A stretch of DNA of 64,000 nt. It comes from Erpobdella octoculata. Lineage: Eukaryota > Annelida > Clitellata > Hirudinida > Erpobdellidae. Positions 34,601-43,547 of the stretch are shown piece by piece. The stretch is taken from positions 35,476,270 to 35,540,269 of the forward strand of contig OZ022238.1 of NCBI GenBank assembly GCA_963978895.1, in the 5' to 3' direction. Under the pieces are notes generated by a model. It did not search any database, had not been told where the DNA came from, and was given only the letters and a program-made list of their open reading frames with translations. Within the stretch, counting starts at the first letter, position 1, and every line of letters starts with the position of its first letter. The translations under genes were made by a program, and so were the position numbers.

Positions 34601-37303
34601 GGGGAAACTGAGAACGAGAGAGTGAGCGGGAAAGCGACAGGGAACGGAAAACGACCGGGAACGGGAACGGGAGCACAAGCTGGGAAGGAAACGGGAGCAC
34701 AAGCGGGGAAGGAAACGGGAGCACGAGACAAACATTATAAAAACCTCTAAAAATCCCGAGCAACGCCGGGTAGCCCGCTAGTAAATAATAATAATTATCA
34801 TTGTGAAAAAATAATAAATTATACGAATGAAAAGAAATAAAGAAACCTTGTCATCGTATCCCAGCATGATTTTGTTAATCTCTTCTGACTGCATACCAAC
34901 GATCAAATTAACAAACTCTGGTCGAATAATGTCCTGCAGATATATATGCTTATAAGAAAATAATTCTTTATTACAAAAGTAATTCTTTATCCTAGCAACA
35001 CAGAAACACATAAATTCAAACAGACAAAATTTCACCTCACTAGCACCTGCTGTTGAAAGTCCACTCATAAGAGCATCAAGCTTCTTCTGAAATATCGCAA
35101 ATATTGCATTATAATTTAATAATGATATTTACAAAAACGTTTAATTATTTTAAACTATTTAAAAAAATGTAATCAACAAAATTTTTAAAGAGTTGAAAAA
35201 AATGACAGTTGTAAAAAAACCTCTTCAACGTGTTGTGCTTCCGTTACATCAGTTGATTTGTTGGAAACTCCCATCAACTGTGCAGAAGGTTGATTCCTTA
35301 TATAAAAAAAACAAACTGCCATACTGCAATCAAGGAAGCATATAAATACATATCAAACAGTTGAGTTTAAAGTTCAAATAAGACAAGTGAAAGTTAATTT
35401 AGAAAATTAAAAACATGCTTTTAAGATAGCTGAAAAATGTCATAGCGACATCGTATCGTAAAAATATTACCCCCGGTAAACAAAAGATGTTTGTAATTGC
35501 TATGACCATGAAAATTTTTCTGGTCATTATCATATGCTTCTTTAATTTATTTCTTAATAATTTTTGTTTCTTGAACTTCTACTTTGCCACTAAACAATTC
35601 AAAACAAATGACAACAGGCATAATAATCAATTAATCACCTCCCATATTCCAACAAAGTGCTTTGAACTTGCAGCTTTTCTTCATTAAGTAAATTTCTATC
35701 TTTCCTTTGATATTTCCTTTCTGGTTTGAATTTGAGCTAATAAAGTAAATTAAAACTATTAGAATTGCAATGAAATCAAGAAATAAACTGTTAATTAAGG
35801 TCATACTTCTTCTAGTTTTGCAGCCGCAGGATCAAGTTTGTTACGGAATGTCACGTCCTTAAAATAAACAAATAAAATGCACCATGAATATTTTGAGTAT
35901 CCACTTTCATGTGAAATACAATTTCTCTGATATAATAAGAGCCACACTGTTTGGAGGACCTAAATAAACAATGTGAACTAACATGATCAACAAAACACAT
36001 TTACAAACAAAACAACACATGCAACAAGCCACATTATGTAAACAGCATGTACATATTACAAACAGCATACAAACCACATTAACAAATAAATACTACAAAA
36101 CAAATTCACAAACAACATATGTAACATATCACATAACTGAACAAGACATATAATATTATGGAGATAACAATAAAATTAACATCTGGAAGAGTATGAAATT
36201 TATTGAATGTTGAAACTGCAAATGTTCGGTTGTAATCCTCTTTTCCTTTCTTGTTTTCAATCGCTTTCATGACCAGCCACTGTTAAACAAATAAAATTAT
36301 CAATAAAATATATTAACAAATTCTTTCACTTTTTTCATTTCTAATCTTTTCATATTTTTCAAAAAAAATTTAATTAAATAATTTCACAAATTTTTTTGAA
36401 AATTTTAGTTCATAAAAGTTTCTCATTTTCAATCTGACAAATAATTTATAAAAAATGCCACAATCAAACCTGTACAGCAGGAAATATGTGAATGAAATCA
36501 AGTCCTTGAATTTGATGTGGTTCAACGATGTATGGGCATTTCATCTCCTTTAAAACTTCAACAATTTTCTCAGTCATCGATCTAATACAATGAAAATTAA
36601 ATTACAAAATTATATTATTGTATAATATTTTATTAACACCAAATTTTAAAGTAATATTATTATATAATATTTTATTAACACCAAATCACTAAATTATACT
36701 AATATATAAAATTTTATCATCATCAAATTGCAAAGAAACTGTACATTTTCTGTCCAATGGTTGCATTTTCTTGAAAGAGCATATCCACATCAATTTCATA
36801 ACTGCACACTGAAACACACCAAACCATTCCTCCAACAACCTGATTGATGAAAATAATCAAACTTACACTCATATGCTCCTTGACACAGTTGTGCAACAAA
36901 AATATCTAATTCTTTATTAACAGCTATGTTTAGATTAATCAATGCATCACCAATTCAGAAGGCTGTAGCAATTAATATATATAATAGCACATGTCTGTGT
37001 AAGACGTTTTTGTGTGACGACCTGCTATCTATGGTAAATTAATTTATATATAATATATAACATTAATAAATAATTATATAAATAATTTTTTATATAATTT
37101 AATTAACCTACAGAAAAATGCATACCAGCATGCCACCAGTTATGAAATTTTTGTGGCAGTATTTAATAAAATGTGATAATAATATAAACTTTGTCAAATG
37201 GAGAAAGTCCTTTGATTCGAGCTCTGAAGTATCCTGATGCTACCAGCAGTTCAACTGTTTCTTGTAGTTTAACATTCTGTTCTTCATCTTCTTTCACCTC
37301 ATA
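18741..37303 (-). CDS. CCDC93: Coiled-coil domain-containing protein 93
   Basis: Twenty-one exons join in phase: 37303-37190, 36839-36745, 36581-36470, 36279-36181, 35857-35807, 35736-35639, 35296-35221, 35086-35036, 34933-34847, 25791-25684, 23652-23590, 23477-23413, 21647-21566, 21360-21295, 21213-21139, 19807-19699, 19505-19423, 19356-19319, 19245-19161, 18984-18871 and 18791-18741 (TGA). They encode 573 residues; human CCDC93 has about 631. Diagnostic segments are [83 protein letters not shown] and [13 protein letters not shown]. The N-terminal third is the NDC80/NUF2-like calponin-homology fold; the rest is coiled coil. CCDC93 pairs with CCDC22 and COMMD proteins in the CCC/Commander complex for endosomal recycling. 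The starting exon, upstream of 37303, was not found. The 9-kb intron 34847-25791 carries most of the nested transposons. Confidence 0.95.
20020..20640 (-). pseudogene. CR1/L2-like LINE, 5'-truncated copy
   Basis: Minus-strand frames match the copy at 27.2 kb: [20 protein letters not shown], then after an internal deletion [40 protein letters not shown] and [17 protein letters not shown]. It ends GTGGGGCCACTTTAAAAAAG at about 20020, the family's 3' end. It lies in a CCDC93 intron. Confidence 0.8.
21846..22083 (-). mobile_element. Helitron 3' end
   Basis: On the minus strand the sequence ends AAACCTCTAAAAACTCCGAG and then CAACGACGGGTGCCCTGCTAG followed by T (21845). This is the same terminal hairpin and CTAG as the Helitrons ending at 34781 and 52260. 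The upstream part appears cut at about 22084 by a LINE. Confidence 0.6.
22084..23170 (-). pseudogene. Non-LTR retrotransposon with PHD-like zinc finger, 3' part
   Basis: Minus-strand frames, with shifts, give [20 protein letters not shown] (reverse transcriptase active-site region, about 22950), [11 protein letters not shown], then the Cys-rich segment [48 protein letters not shown] and [20 protein letters not shown] follow, the usual C-terminal block of this LINE type. The element ends in (ATG)n at 22098. A near-identical 3' end lies at 63.83-64.0 kb. Confidence 0.8.
23933..24355 (+). mobile_element. Solo LTR with 5-bp TSD
   Basis: 423 bp bounded by TGTCA...TGACA and by an exact duplication attac (23928-23932, 24356-24360). 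An AATAAA signal is at 24290-24295. Three imperfect 30-35-bp repeats (GTGAATTGTCGAATTGGTG type) occupy 24103-24216. No internal retroviral genes flank it, so it is best read as a solo LTR left by recombination. Confidence 0.8.
24380..24780 (+). repeat. Pyrimidine (CT)-rich tract
   Basis: About 400 bp of CTCTCTTTCT-type low-complexity sequence immediately downstream of the solo LTR. Long open frames over it are compositional artefacts (Leu/Ser/Phe). Confidence 0.9.
25227..25660 (-). mobile_element. Non-autonomous Helitron, both ends intact
   Basis: On the minus strand the element begins TCTATATATA at 25660 (previous base A) and ends GCTGGGTCAGCTAG at 25227 (next base T), matching Helitron insertion between A and T. 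The 5' half contains the paired motif AAACGGCTGAACCGATTTT and its inverted partner about 85 bp away. The 3' half contains an 18-bp minisatellite. It is 434 bp, non-coding and lies in a CCDC93 intron. Confidence 0.85.
25297..25455 (+). repeat. 18-bp minisatellite in a Helitron
   Basis: About eight tandem units GCTCTTCCGCTCCCGGTT with little divergence. It reads as ALPLPV repeats in one frame, which is not a protein gene. The same motif, in decayed form, occurs in the other Helitrons. Confidence 0.92.
26077..26733. mobile_element. TA-flanked TIR element (Tc1/mariner-like ends)
   Basis: A perfect inverted repeat CTTAACTCTGCATAGTACAC lies at both ends, each flanked by TA. The internal 600 bp contains a decayed hAT: an end CAGGGGTGGGGAACCTTTTT at 26107 and a transposase fragment. 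The ends suggest a Tc1/mariner-type MITE that was hit by, or captured, the hAT piece. Confidence 0.6.
26404..26550 (-). pseudogene. hAT transposase fragment (GTF2IRD2/ZBED-like)
   Basis: A 48-codon open stretch includes [20 protein letters not shown] and [12 protein letters not shown], ending in a stop. This block is typical of the N-terminal third of hAT transposases related to GTF2IRD2 and EPM2AIP1. The flanking CAGGGGTGGGGAACC end at 26107 is the matching terminal repeat type. The remainder is lost. Confidence 0.7.
27158..28301 (+). pseudogene. CR1/L2-like LINE reverse transcriptase, best copy, 5'-truncated
   Basis: A continuous frame of about 380 codons begins inside the reverse transcriptase domain. 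It contains SVPQG with [24 protein letters not shown] (active site, both Asp present), [62 protein letters not shown] and [20 protein letters not shown]. After about residue 300 homology to the other copies moves to another frame, so there is a frameshift. The endonuclease and upstream part are missing. The 3' end GTGGGGCCACTTTAA carries a piggyBac insertion. Confidence 0.85.
28540..28856 (+). mobile_element. LTR-like sequence inside the piggyBac remnant
   Basis: GC-richer than its surroundings, with a TATA box GCTATATATATATAGCG at about 28664, AATAAA at about 28770, and an end GACTGTGACA. This order fits an LTR promoter and polyadenylation region. Its 5' end and target duplication could not be defined, so the limits are approximate. 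Confidence 0.45.
29098..29300 (+). pseudogene. piggyBac transposase N-terminal remnant
   Basis: ATG 29098 opens [20 protein letters not shown], then [23 protein letters not shown], a stop, and HVTDE followed by another stop. The sequence VDILVILPP...VTDE recalls the acidic N-terminus of piggyBac-derived proteins. Later scraps include [10 protein letters not shown] near 29690. The catalytic core is not recognisable. Confidence 0.55.
29959..30411 (+). mobile_element. Helitron 5' part
   Basis: Begins A|TCTATATATATAAAAATGACTG, the family 5' end, followed by AAACCGCTGGAGTGATCTTG, a motif repeated with changes at about 30248. The segment TTTATGCATTGCTACACCAT near 30141 matches the Helitron at 51.8 kb. 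It is interrupted at about 30412 by the RTE-like LINE. The matching 3' end may be the one at 34781. Confidence 0.65.
30428..32250 (-). pseudogene. LINE reverse transcriptase region (two frames)
   Basis: Frame one (32250-31801) includes [20 protein letters not shown] and [20 protein letters not shown]. After a frameshift near 31835, frame two gives [35 protein letters not shown] and [13 protein letters not shown], then an in-frame TAG at 31520-31522. It continues [32 protein letters not shown] and INTEKTKVL. The active-site motif is VADD instead of the common (Y/F)ADD, with both Asp retained. The C-terminal block has [28 protein letters not shown] and [13 protein letters not shown]. Confidence 0.85.
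32169..33491 (-). pseudogene. LINE AP-type endonuclease region
   Basis: The frame opens [14 protein letters not shown]. The endonuclease/exonuclease/phosphatase domain starts at [11 protein letters not shown] (about residue 57) and shows [46 protein letters not shown] and [11 protein letters not shown]. These are the catalytic Asn, Glu, Asp/Asn and His blocks of the APE family. It nicks target DNA to prime reverse transcription. The frame ends at 32169 after a frameshift near 32220, where the downstream sequence continues in another phase. Confidence 0.85.
33740..34290. other. Intronic DNA without recognised features
   Basis: AT-rich sequence between the LINE 5' region and the Helitron 3' end. 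No exon, paired terminal repeat or coding homology was recognised. Confidence 0.4.
34290..34781 (+). mobile_element. Helitron 3' part
   Basis: Ends ACGCCGGGTAGCCCGCTAG followed by T, with AAACCTCTAAAAATCCCGAG upstream as in the other family members. It carries the purine minisatellite (GGGAACGGGAACGGGAGCAC type, 34610-34735) and a TATG microsatellite. Its 5' end may be the one at 29959, separated by the LINE insertion. Confidence 0.65.
34373..34582 (+). repeat. (TATG)n microsatellite
   Basis: About 210 bp of TATG repeats with interruptions (TGTGTC, GCATGCATGC). Open frames in all phases of both strands are artefacts. Confidence 0.95.
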
Positions 37304-37582
37304 CTAAATTATTTATAAAAAAAAAATAACAATTAACAACCAAACATCTGAGATAACAATATAAAATATAAAAATTTAAATTTAATAAATGATGCAATGA
37401 TAATAAATAAAAATAATAATAAAAAACACAAATGTGCACTTCTCAAATCTGTTATGCGACTTTAGTGCTTATACGACTTAAAAATTTGCCCTATCTCTTC
37501 CATACTAATTTGTTTCCTTTATGCGACTTACTCCGTAACACAAACAACAACTTTGTTCTTGTGGCATTATTTGCATAAATAT

Positions 37583-37760
37583 GAGGTGCGATGTGGCAGT
37601 GGTAAAGTGTTTGACTTTTGAGCTTGGGTTCAACTCCCGGGTAAGTAAAATCCCACATCGCGTAACTTCCTTGAACAAAAAGTTCACTCTGAATTCAGTT
37701 AATCTGAATGCTCAAATCAACACAGCCTTTCATCCTCCTGTGGTAGTTAAAAGACTGTTA
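37583..37760 (+). mobile_element. tRNA-derived SINE near CCDC93
   Basis: A box within GTGGCAGTGGTAAAGTG (about 37593) and B box GGTTCAACTCCC (about 37627). The body TTCCTTGAACAAAAAGTTCACTC at about 37658 resembles the SINE at 16.0 kb. It lies upstream of the first located CCDC93 exon, probably in its first intron. Confidence 0.65.
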
Positions 37761-38125
37761 TCTGTCAATACCATGAACTTTTTGAAATACTTGAATTGTC
37801 AACCACGTTTCTAACAGAAGGAGAACTAGATCAATGGGAAAAAGGTAAAGAATTCCAAAATGCCAAGCAGCGTGCTAAGAGCCTCCATCCTCACCGAGAA
37901 ACCATTTAATAACTGGGGAATTTCTCGAGAAACTTTTGAAAATACGAGAATACTTTCTATCATAAGTTGCTCGTTGAAAAAGCTTAAACTTTTAAGAAAA
38001 TCATACAGAACTAAAAAACATCAATTGAAAGGCAGTTGAGCAAATAAAATTAATTCATTCCCATAAAGTAAAAGATTACCAAAATATGTATACAAAACTT
38101 TTCAGACATTCTAGAACATATTTAC

Positions 38126-39997
38126 TAAGCATCTGCGTCCCGATATCGTTATCTCGAATTCAATCGAGATTTCAAAAGATACGGGAGATCCTGTATCGCC
38201 ATTGAAACGATACAGCCTGCGGAAGAAGTCTCGTATCGATATAATTAGCGATACTTAAAATTTCGTTCCCGATAAAAATCCCGAAAAAATATGGAGATTT
38301 TAAAAAAATATTTTCCAATAAATAACGAAAGTCATACATATTTAATTAACGATTGTCACAACTGTGAATATTTGCAATTGATTCATCAACATTGATTAAT
38401 TAATCTACCTATTGACAGAAGTTTATAACTATTATCATCCCCACTTTAAATTCGGTTTTCCAGACAGCCTGTAGCCCCATTATTTACTATTTTTAGTCTG
38501 GGAACCGGCAGCAAAAAAGCCACGCTCCTCTTAGGCTGCTAGTCGAGCTCTGCATACTACTGATACTACAAGCCCTACAAGGCAATCGTACTCGCTGACA
38601 TCGATGACTATTATTATTAATGAGAATAATGAGTAATGTAATAGTAATGATCATTCTATGTTTATGTTTTGGTTTAGTCTGTTTCATAAACTTATTTTTT
38701 CAAATTTGTTACATAGAATTGGAATGATTATTTTAGTGTTTCGAAATCCGTAATTGACCGTAATAGTAGCTCATCTAAGATATATCTTTATAATCTCGAT
38801 GATATTCTTGGTTGTGTATGAGTATGTGTGTGCCACCTGTAGTGTGCACGACAGTGCCGTAGCCCTTATCGTCTGCAGCTGGAATTCGAAACTTTCTCAG
38901 CTTCTTTCTTGCTATTGCTAACCGCATTCGCTGTCGCCTATAAATAAACACGCTGGGTTTTTTTTCACTTTCTTAATTCTTGCATAGAGGCACTTTCTCG
39001 TGTTTGTCATCATTATCATGCCGCGTCACCGGGGTCAAATCTGGGAGTGCCAGATGCAAAGACTGCGGGAAACAGTATCATTTTAATTTACTCTTAGTAA
39101 TCTAGTAATCTCAATCTCAGTAATCTGCAATCTATTTCTATCTCCATTGGTTTTTCCACTTTCACTATTGAATTGCCTAAAAATGTCGTTCTTTTGGTGT
39201 GCTAGAAGGTTTTCTACTTTTCAATTACTTGAAAAAATAATTTTAATTTTTCTTTTCATCGGCAAGTAAAATCATTTACCGTATTTTTTCGCATATAACG
39301 CGCGCGTTTTTACATACCGCGCTCTCCTAAGGCGCGTTATATGCGTGTGCGCGTTATATGCGGTTTTACATAGCATGGACCCTTTAGCGCGTTATATGCG
39401 TGTGCGTTATACCAGAATTTACATACATATGCGCGTTATATTCGTGTGCGCGGTATACCAAACTTTTATACAAACGCGCGTTATCTGCGGGGGCGCGTTA
39501 TCTGCGTAGGCGCGCTATATGCGAAAAAATACGGTAATTAAATTGATAAACTACCGCATAATGCGTACTAAATAAAGTAAATAAATACTTACTATCGGCG
39601 GTAGCGTTTTATTTAGAATCTAAATTTAGACAAATAGATGTACCGAAACTAAACAAATGAAACTTATTTCAAGTTGTAAAAAAAAATTAAATTTGGTAAA
39701 TTTTTATAAATTTTTAAATTTTTAATATTTGTATATTTTTTTCAATGAATTCCTTTAATGTAGTTAAGTTATTAATATTGTCTGTCACGTATAGTTCATC
39801 ATTCTATGTTATCTTGTTTCATTCGAGACAAAATTTCCACTTCAGTCGAGATCCCGATATCGTATCGTATCGTATCGTATCGATATCGTATCGTTATTGT
39901 TCGAGGCGTCTCGTATCGTATCGTTTAATTCGAGGCAAATTTCAGAAATCGTATCGTATCGTATCATTACAAAAAAATAACGGGACGCAGAAGCTTA
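38126..39997 (+). mobile_element. hAT-like element, copy 1, exact TSD
   Basis: Ends TAAGCATCTGCGTCCCG and (inward) TAAGCTTCTGCGTCCCG, with exact 8-bp duplication atatttac (38118-38125, 39998-40005). Subterminal ATCGTATCGT pentamer repeats occur near the right end. It is about 95% alike copy 2 at 54.2 kb but contains a 256-bp nested MITE (39279-39534) and lacks a 75-bp segment present in copy 2. No open transposase is present. Confidence 0.88.
39279..39534. mobile_element. Nested TA-flanked MITE (pogo/mariner-type ends)
   Basis: 256 bp with near-perfect terminal repeats CCGTATTTTTTCGCATATA. The interior consists largely of GCGCGTTATATGCG repeats and is far more GC-rich than its host. TA flanks both ends (39277-39278, 39535-39536). 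Copy 2 of the host element has the uninterrupted site TCATTTAATTAAATT at the equivalent position, which proves insertion and the exact limits. Confidence 0.9.
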
Positions 39998-40385
39998 ATA
40001 TTTACAACACACAACCTAATAAATAAACTTGAATTACATAAAATACCTTGTATGCAGATGGCATTTCTCAACACTAACAGAGAAATAGCTTTATGGTCGA
40101 TAACTAGTAAGTAGAAGAAGAAAACCACAAACCTGCATAATTACAAAACAATTTAATTATGAAGAAAGAGTAATGATTATGATATTTATGATGATGTCAG
40201 GTACACAGGGAAAAAATATATAAAAATTACAGCTGCCACTTATTTTTTTCTTTAACGTATGCTTTTACATGCGGCTTGTACAACTACAAAAAAATTAAAA
40301 TTTACAAAAATTATTATAACTATTTATAAAAATATAATATGACATGCAGACCTCTATTAATTATTAATTAGTCTTACTACTCTTA

Positions 40386-41506
40386 GGGGACATCCATTAA
40401 TTATGCCAACAAAATAGGGGAGGGAGGGGGTTTGAAGAAGTTTGACAATTGTTGACATGGGGAGGGGAGTTCAAGATAAATTGACGTCAACAATTTATTT
40501 TTTACAAGAGTTAATAAATCAAAAAATAGGAAAGTAATAAATGCATTGTATGCCAGTCAGTCAAGTAGAATTTACCAACCCCCAAAAAACATTCAAAATA
40601 CGACATACGACACAGTTTACGATAATCGTAAACTGTGTCGTATTTTGATTTCTACTTAAAACTTAACTATAAATAAAATAAAATAAATAAAACTGATTGA
40701 CCTATAATTGTATTGTAAGATAAAACCGTAAGATCCCACACTTTTAAACTATTGTATTCAGTCTTTGAAGTTTGACAACATGCTACCTCGATTGGCAAAG
40801 GCTTTCAAAATTCTTCCATATGATCTGTACTGTCCTTTCATTCAGTTGTTGCTGTTTGAACAGATCTGCAAAATTTGTTACCTCTATGTTGCTTCACAAG
40901 TCATGTTGAAGAAGCATGTTCAACAGCACCGACAATGCGATCTTGGGGCTAGGCAATTCATGCCACATGCTCCTCAACCGCAAAGAATTAGCGAGTGGCT
41001 GCCAAAAGACAGAAAGAACTGATGGCAATTATTGCCCATAGAGAGATATTAAGCGCAAAATGGTTAGATGAAGATGATGTTGACTTGTCGCGTGTATTGA
41101 TTCCACAAGAAATTGATCAATCAACAACTATGCCCATTGTAACAATTGAGGAACATTTGAATTCCCCATTGGAAGATGTTAGAAGCTAGAATATAAATTC
41201 TCAATTTGTTTATGACGTTCAAGCGTTGTTATAGTAAACTTGAAATCTGTTACGCAAGACTAAAAAACTGTATGAAAAATTTATTTGTAGAACTTTTAAT
41301 ATCTACATACGTACATTTCTATTTTTAGTATAAAAACCAGCCGTATAAAATATTAGTTATTTTGTTGGTTTTTTTTTGGGGGTGGGGTAAAATTTGTTTG
41401 ACATAATTTTGTTAGAAGAGTGACTAAAAGTTTGACAGTTGTTGACAAGGGGGGAGGGGGTAACAAATCGCCAAAAAAAATTTGCATAATTTAATGGACG
41501 TACACT
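40386..41506 (+). mobile_element. TIR DNA transposon with zinc-finger ORF
   Basis: Left end GGGGACATCCATTAATTATG; right end, read inward, GTGTACGTCCATTAAATTAT; each is followed by a G-rich stretch. A possible TTA duplication flanks it. It carries a broken ORF with a C2H2 finger. The superfamily is not assigned. A related but shorter element lies at 60.28-61.03 kb. Confidence 0.5.
40765..41189 (+). pseudogene. C2H2 zinc-finger ORF of a DNA transposon, broken
   Basis: The first frame (to 41022) contains CKICYLYVASQVMLKKHVQQ H, a C2H2 finger, followed by PQRISEWLPKDRKN and a stop. A second frame (from about 40995) continues with LSRVLIPQEIDQSTTMPIVT. The two frames overlap, which suggests a frameshift in one original protein. 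It lies within paired terminal repeats, so it is probably element-encoded. Its function is unknown. Confidence 0.45.
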
Positions 41507-42991
41507 TACTCTTTCTTGTGGCGTCTAAGCCACTCTAAGCATCAACAAATCAATCAATTCCACTAAATCTTGTATGAATATAATTTTAATTTTGCATGTA
41601 TATGCAACAATGAATCAAAAACTTACTACTATCCAGTTCAAGAAAGTAACATGTATAAAAGTATATTATATGCAGATGATGGGTGTTTTTGGTTGTTTGG
41701 TCATGTGATCGTAGTGTTGATATAGATTTAAGCAAGCAAAAGTCCAAAACAAAAGTTGATAAACTGCCAAACATACATCATCAATTAATTTCACTTTATA
41801 TAGCGTTTTTTCAATGAGGCGTTCTAAAACACTCGGCTTTAATTTGACTGAAAAGGAAGGTTTTCAGCCCCTAGCAGAAAGAAATGAGGGATGAAGACGT
41901 AGTGACAGAAGGTGGATGCATAGGCGTAGAGTTCGGGGAGCGACAAGGCAAGTCTCCGGAAAAATTAAGCAAATTGCATTTTTAATAATTTATGAGTGTG
42001 TAAGTGTGTACATCTTACCCAGCAAACACACCCGCACGTGACCCGCGCGGGATAGAGCTGGGGAGCCCAGCGGGTTCAATACGGGGATTTACACTGGACC
42101 CGCACGGGATCCCCAGATCATTAGCACGGCATCAACAAAAGCTATTCAGCTAAATCCCGCATCATTAAGCACGGGATCAGAACGGGATACCCAGCTATAT
42201 CCCGGCATCACTATTCACGGGACACAGGCACACACACATACCACCACCACCACGAAATAACGCCTCGCATCATGCCAACTACCTTACCATCTGCGCCACT
42301 GGGGTGTGTTGAACACAACACTCGACTCTGAATGGGTACGAATGAGAGGTGTCAATCCATCAAGGCACAGTGGGCCCGGGCCCCCCAAAACTTATAGGCT
42401 GTTCACGTGAAGAATGAGAGAGATAAGAGATATGTTACTGAAGTTAGGAGCCTAGCAGAATGAATTGGCTGTCTAAATGTCTTCATGGAGAAAGAAAGAG
42501 AGAGAGATGTTAAGAAAGTTAGGAGGCTAGAAAATACTTTAAAGCTCTACCGCGCATTCGCATTCACATAAGTTTGTAAGCCGTGGCAGATAGTAAATTT
42601 TATTTTAACCAATTGTTTATTGAATTTTTTCAGAAGTTTTGTTACGACAAGGTGGTGAGAAATTTTTTAAATACAACTTTAAATGTAACTTATCTGAGTG
42701 TGCTGGTTTCTATAAGCTGATGTTTACTTTAAGCCAGTTTAAGCGAATTTTATAATCACTCGTCAATTTTGCCAACATTTTTACCATTCAAGTCTAAGAT
42801 TTTGATACTCCCACAAATATACAATATGATTAAGTAAGCCAATTCGGCACATATGTCTATTGAAAGTTATTATACACTTGTGGTTTGTTGCCTACTCTTC
42901 ATTCAGGTCATTGTTGTTCTAGTGAATTAAAGAAAACATTTAACACGTTAAACAATATAAAGGAACAAATAAAACATCCTGAGAGAGTAGA
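41507..42991. other. Non-coding DNA with a GC-rich island
   Basis: No gene was recognised. 42015-42310 is clearly GC-richer than its surroundings, with repeated ACGGGAT/CCCGCA motifs and ACCCAGCAAAC at the left edge. It may be a decayed element, but no paired ends were established. A purine-rich GAGAGA stretch lies at 42410-42530. Confidence 0.4.
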
Positions 42992-42995
42992 TTTT

Positions 42996-43036
<41 letters not shown>

Positions 43037-43547
43037 GTGCTCTCTAAAAAGAAAAATTTCTCAGAGCACGAGGCGGCAGTGCCAAAATAAACGAACGAAC
43101 AGAATCACACATCAGAAACAAAAAGGGTCAATATCCGTTTGTCATACGAAGAAAAAAATGAGTTTTAAGTCGTTTCCTAAAAACATTAACGCTATCAACA
43201 CACACCGGATCGGTAAGTTCAATCGGTAGATTGTTCCAGGTAGTTGGACAAGAAACTACAAAAGCCCTCGGTCCAAACGTCCTGGTTCCGCAGGAAGGAA
43301 CAAGAAGCTGACCGGAAGAAGCCGAGCGAAGGTGAGATCGGCCAGGAAACTGAGTCACCGGAATGCACAGACCGGAGAGGTATGACGGCGCAGAACCATG
43401 GAGGCATCGGTACGCAGTGAGAGATAGCTTGAAGTCGATACGCGCCTGCATGTTCAGCCAGTGTAGTCGGTCGTGAATCGCTTTAGTGACATGACCGTAT
43501 CGAGGCAATCGGAGAATCAGCCTAGCCGTGACACGCATGACACCATC

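Noticed and set aside
34292..34763. Several overlapping long frames on both strands (YIHT / YVCM repeats)
   Set aside because: They arise from the (TATG)n microsatellite and the Helitron minisatellite; all frames are open by composition.
35487..35687. Plus-strand 66-codon frame
   Set aside because: Antisense to a conserved CCDC93 exon (35736-35639) and to intron sequence.
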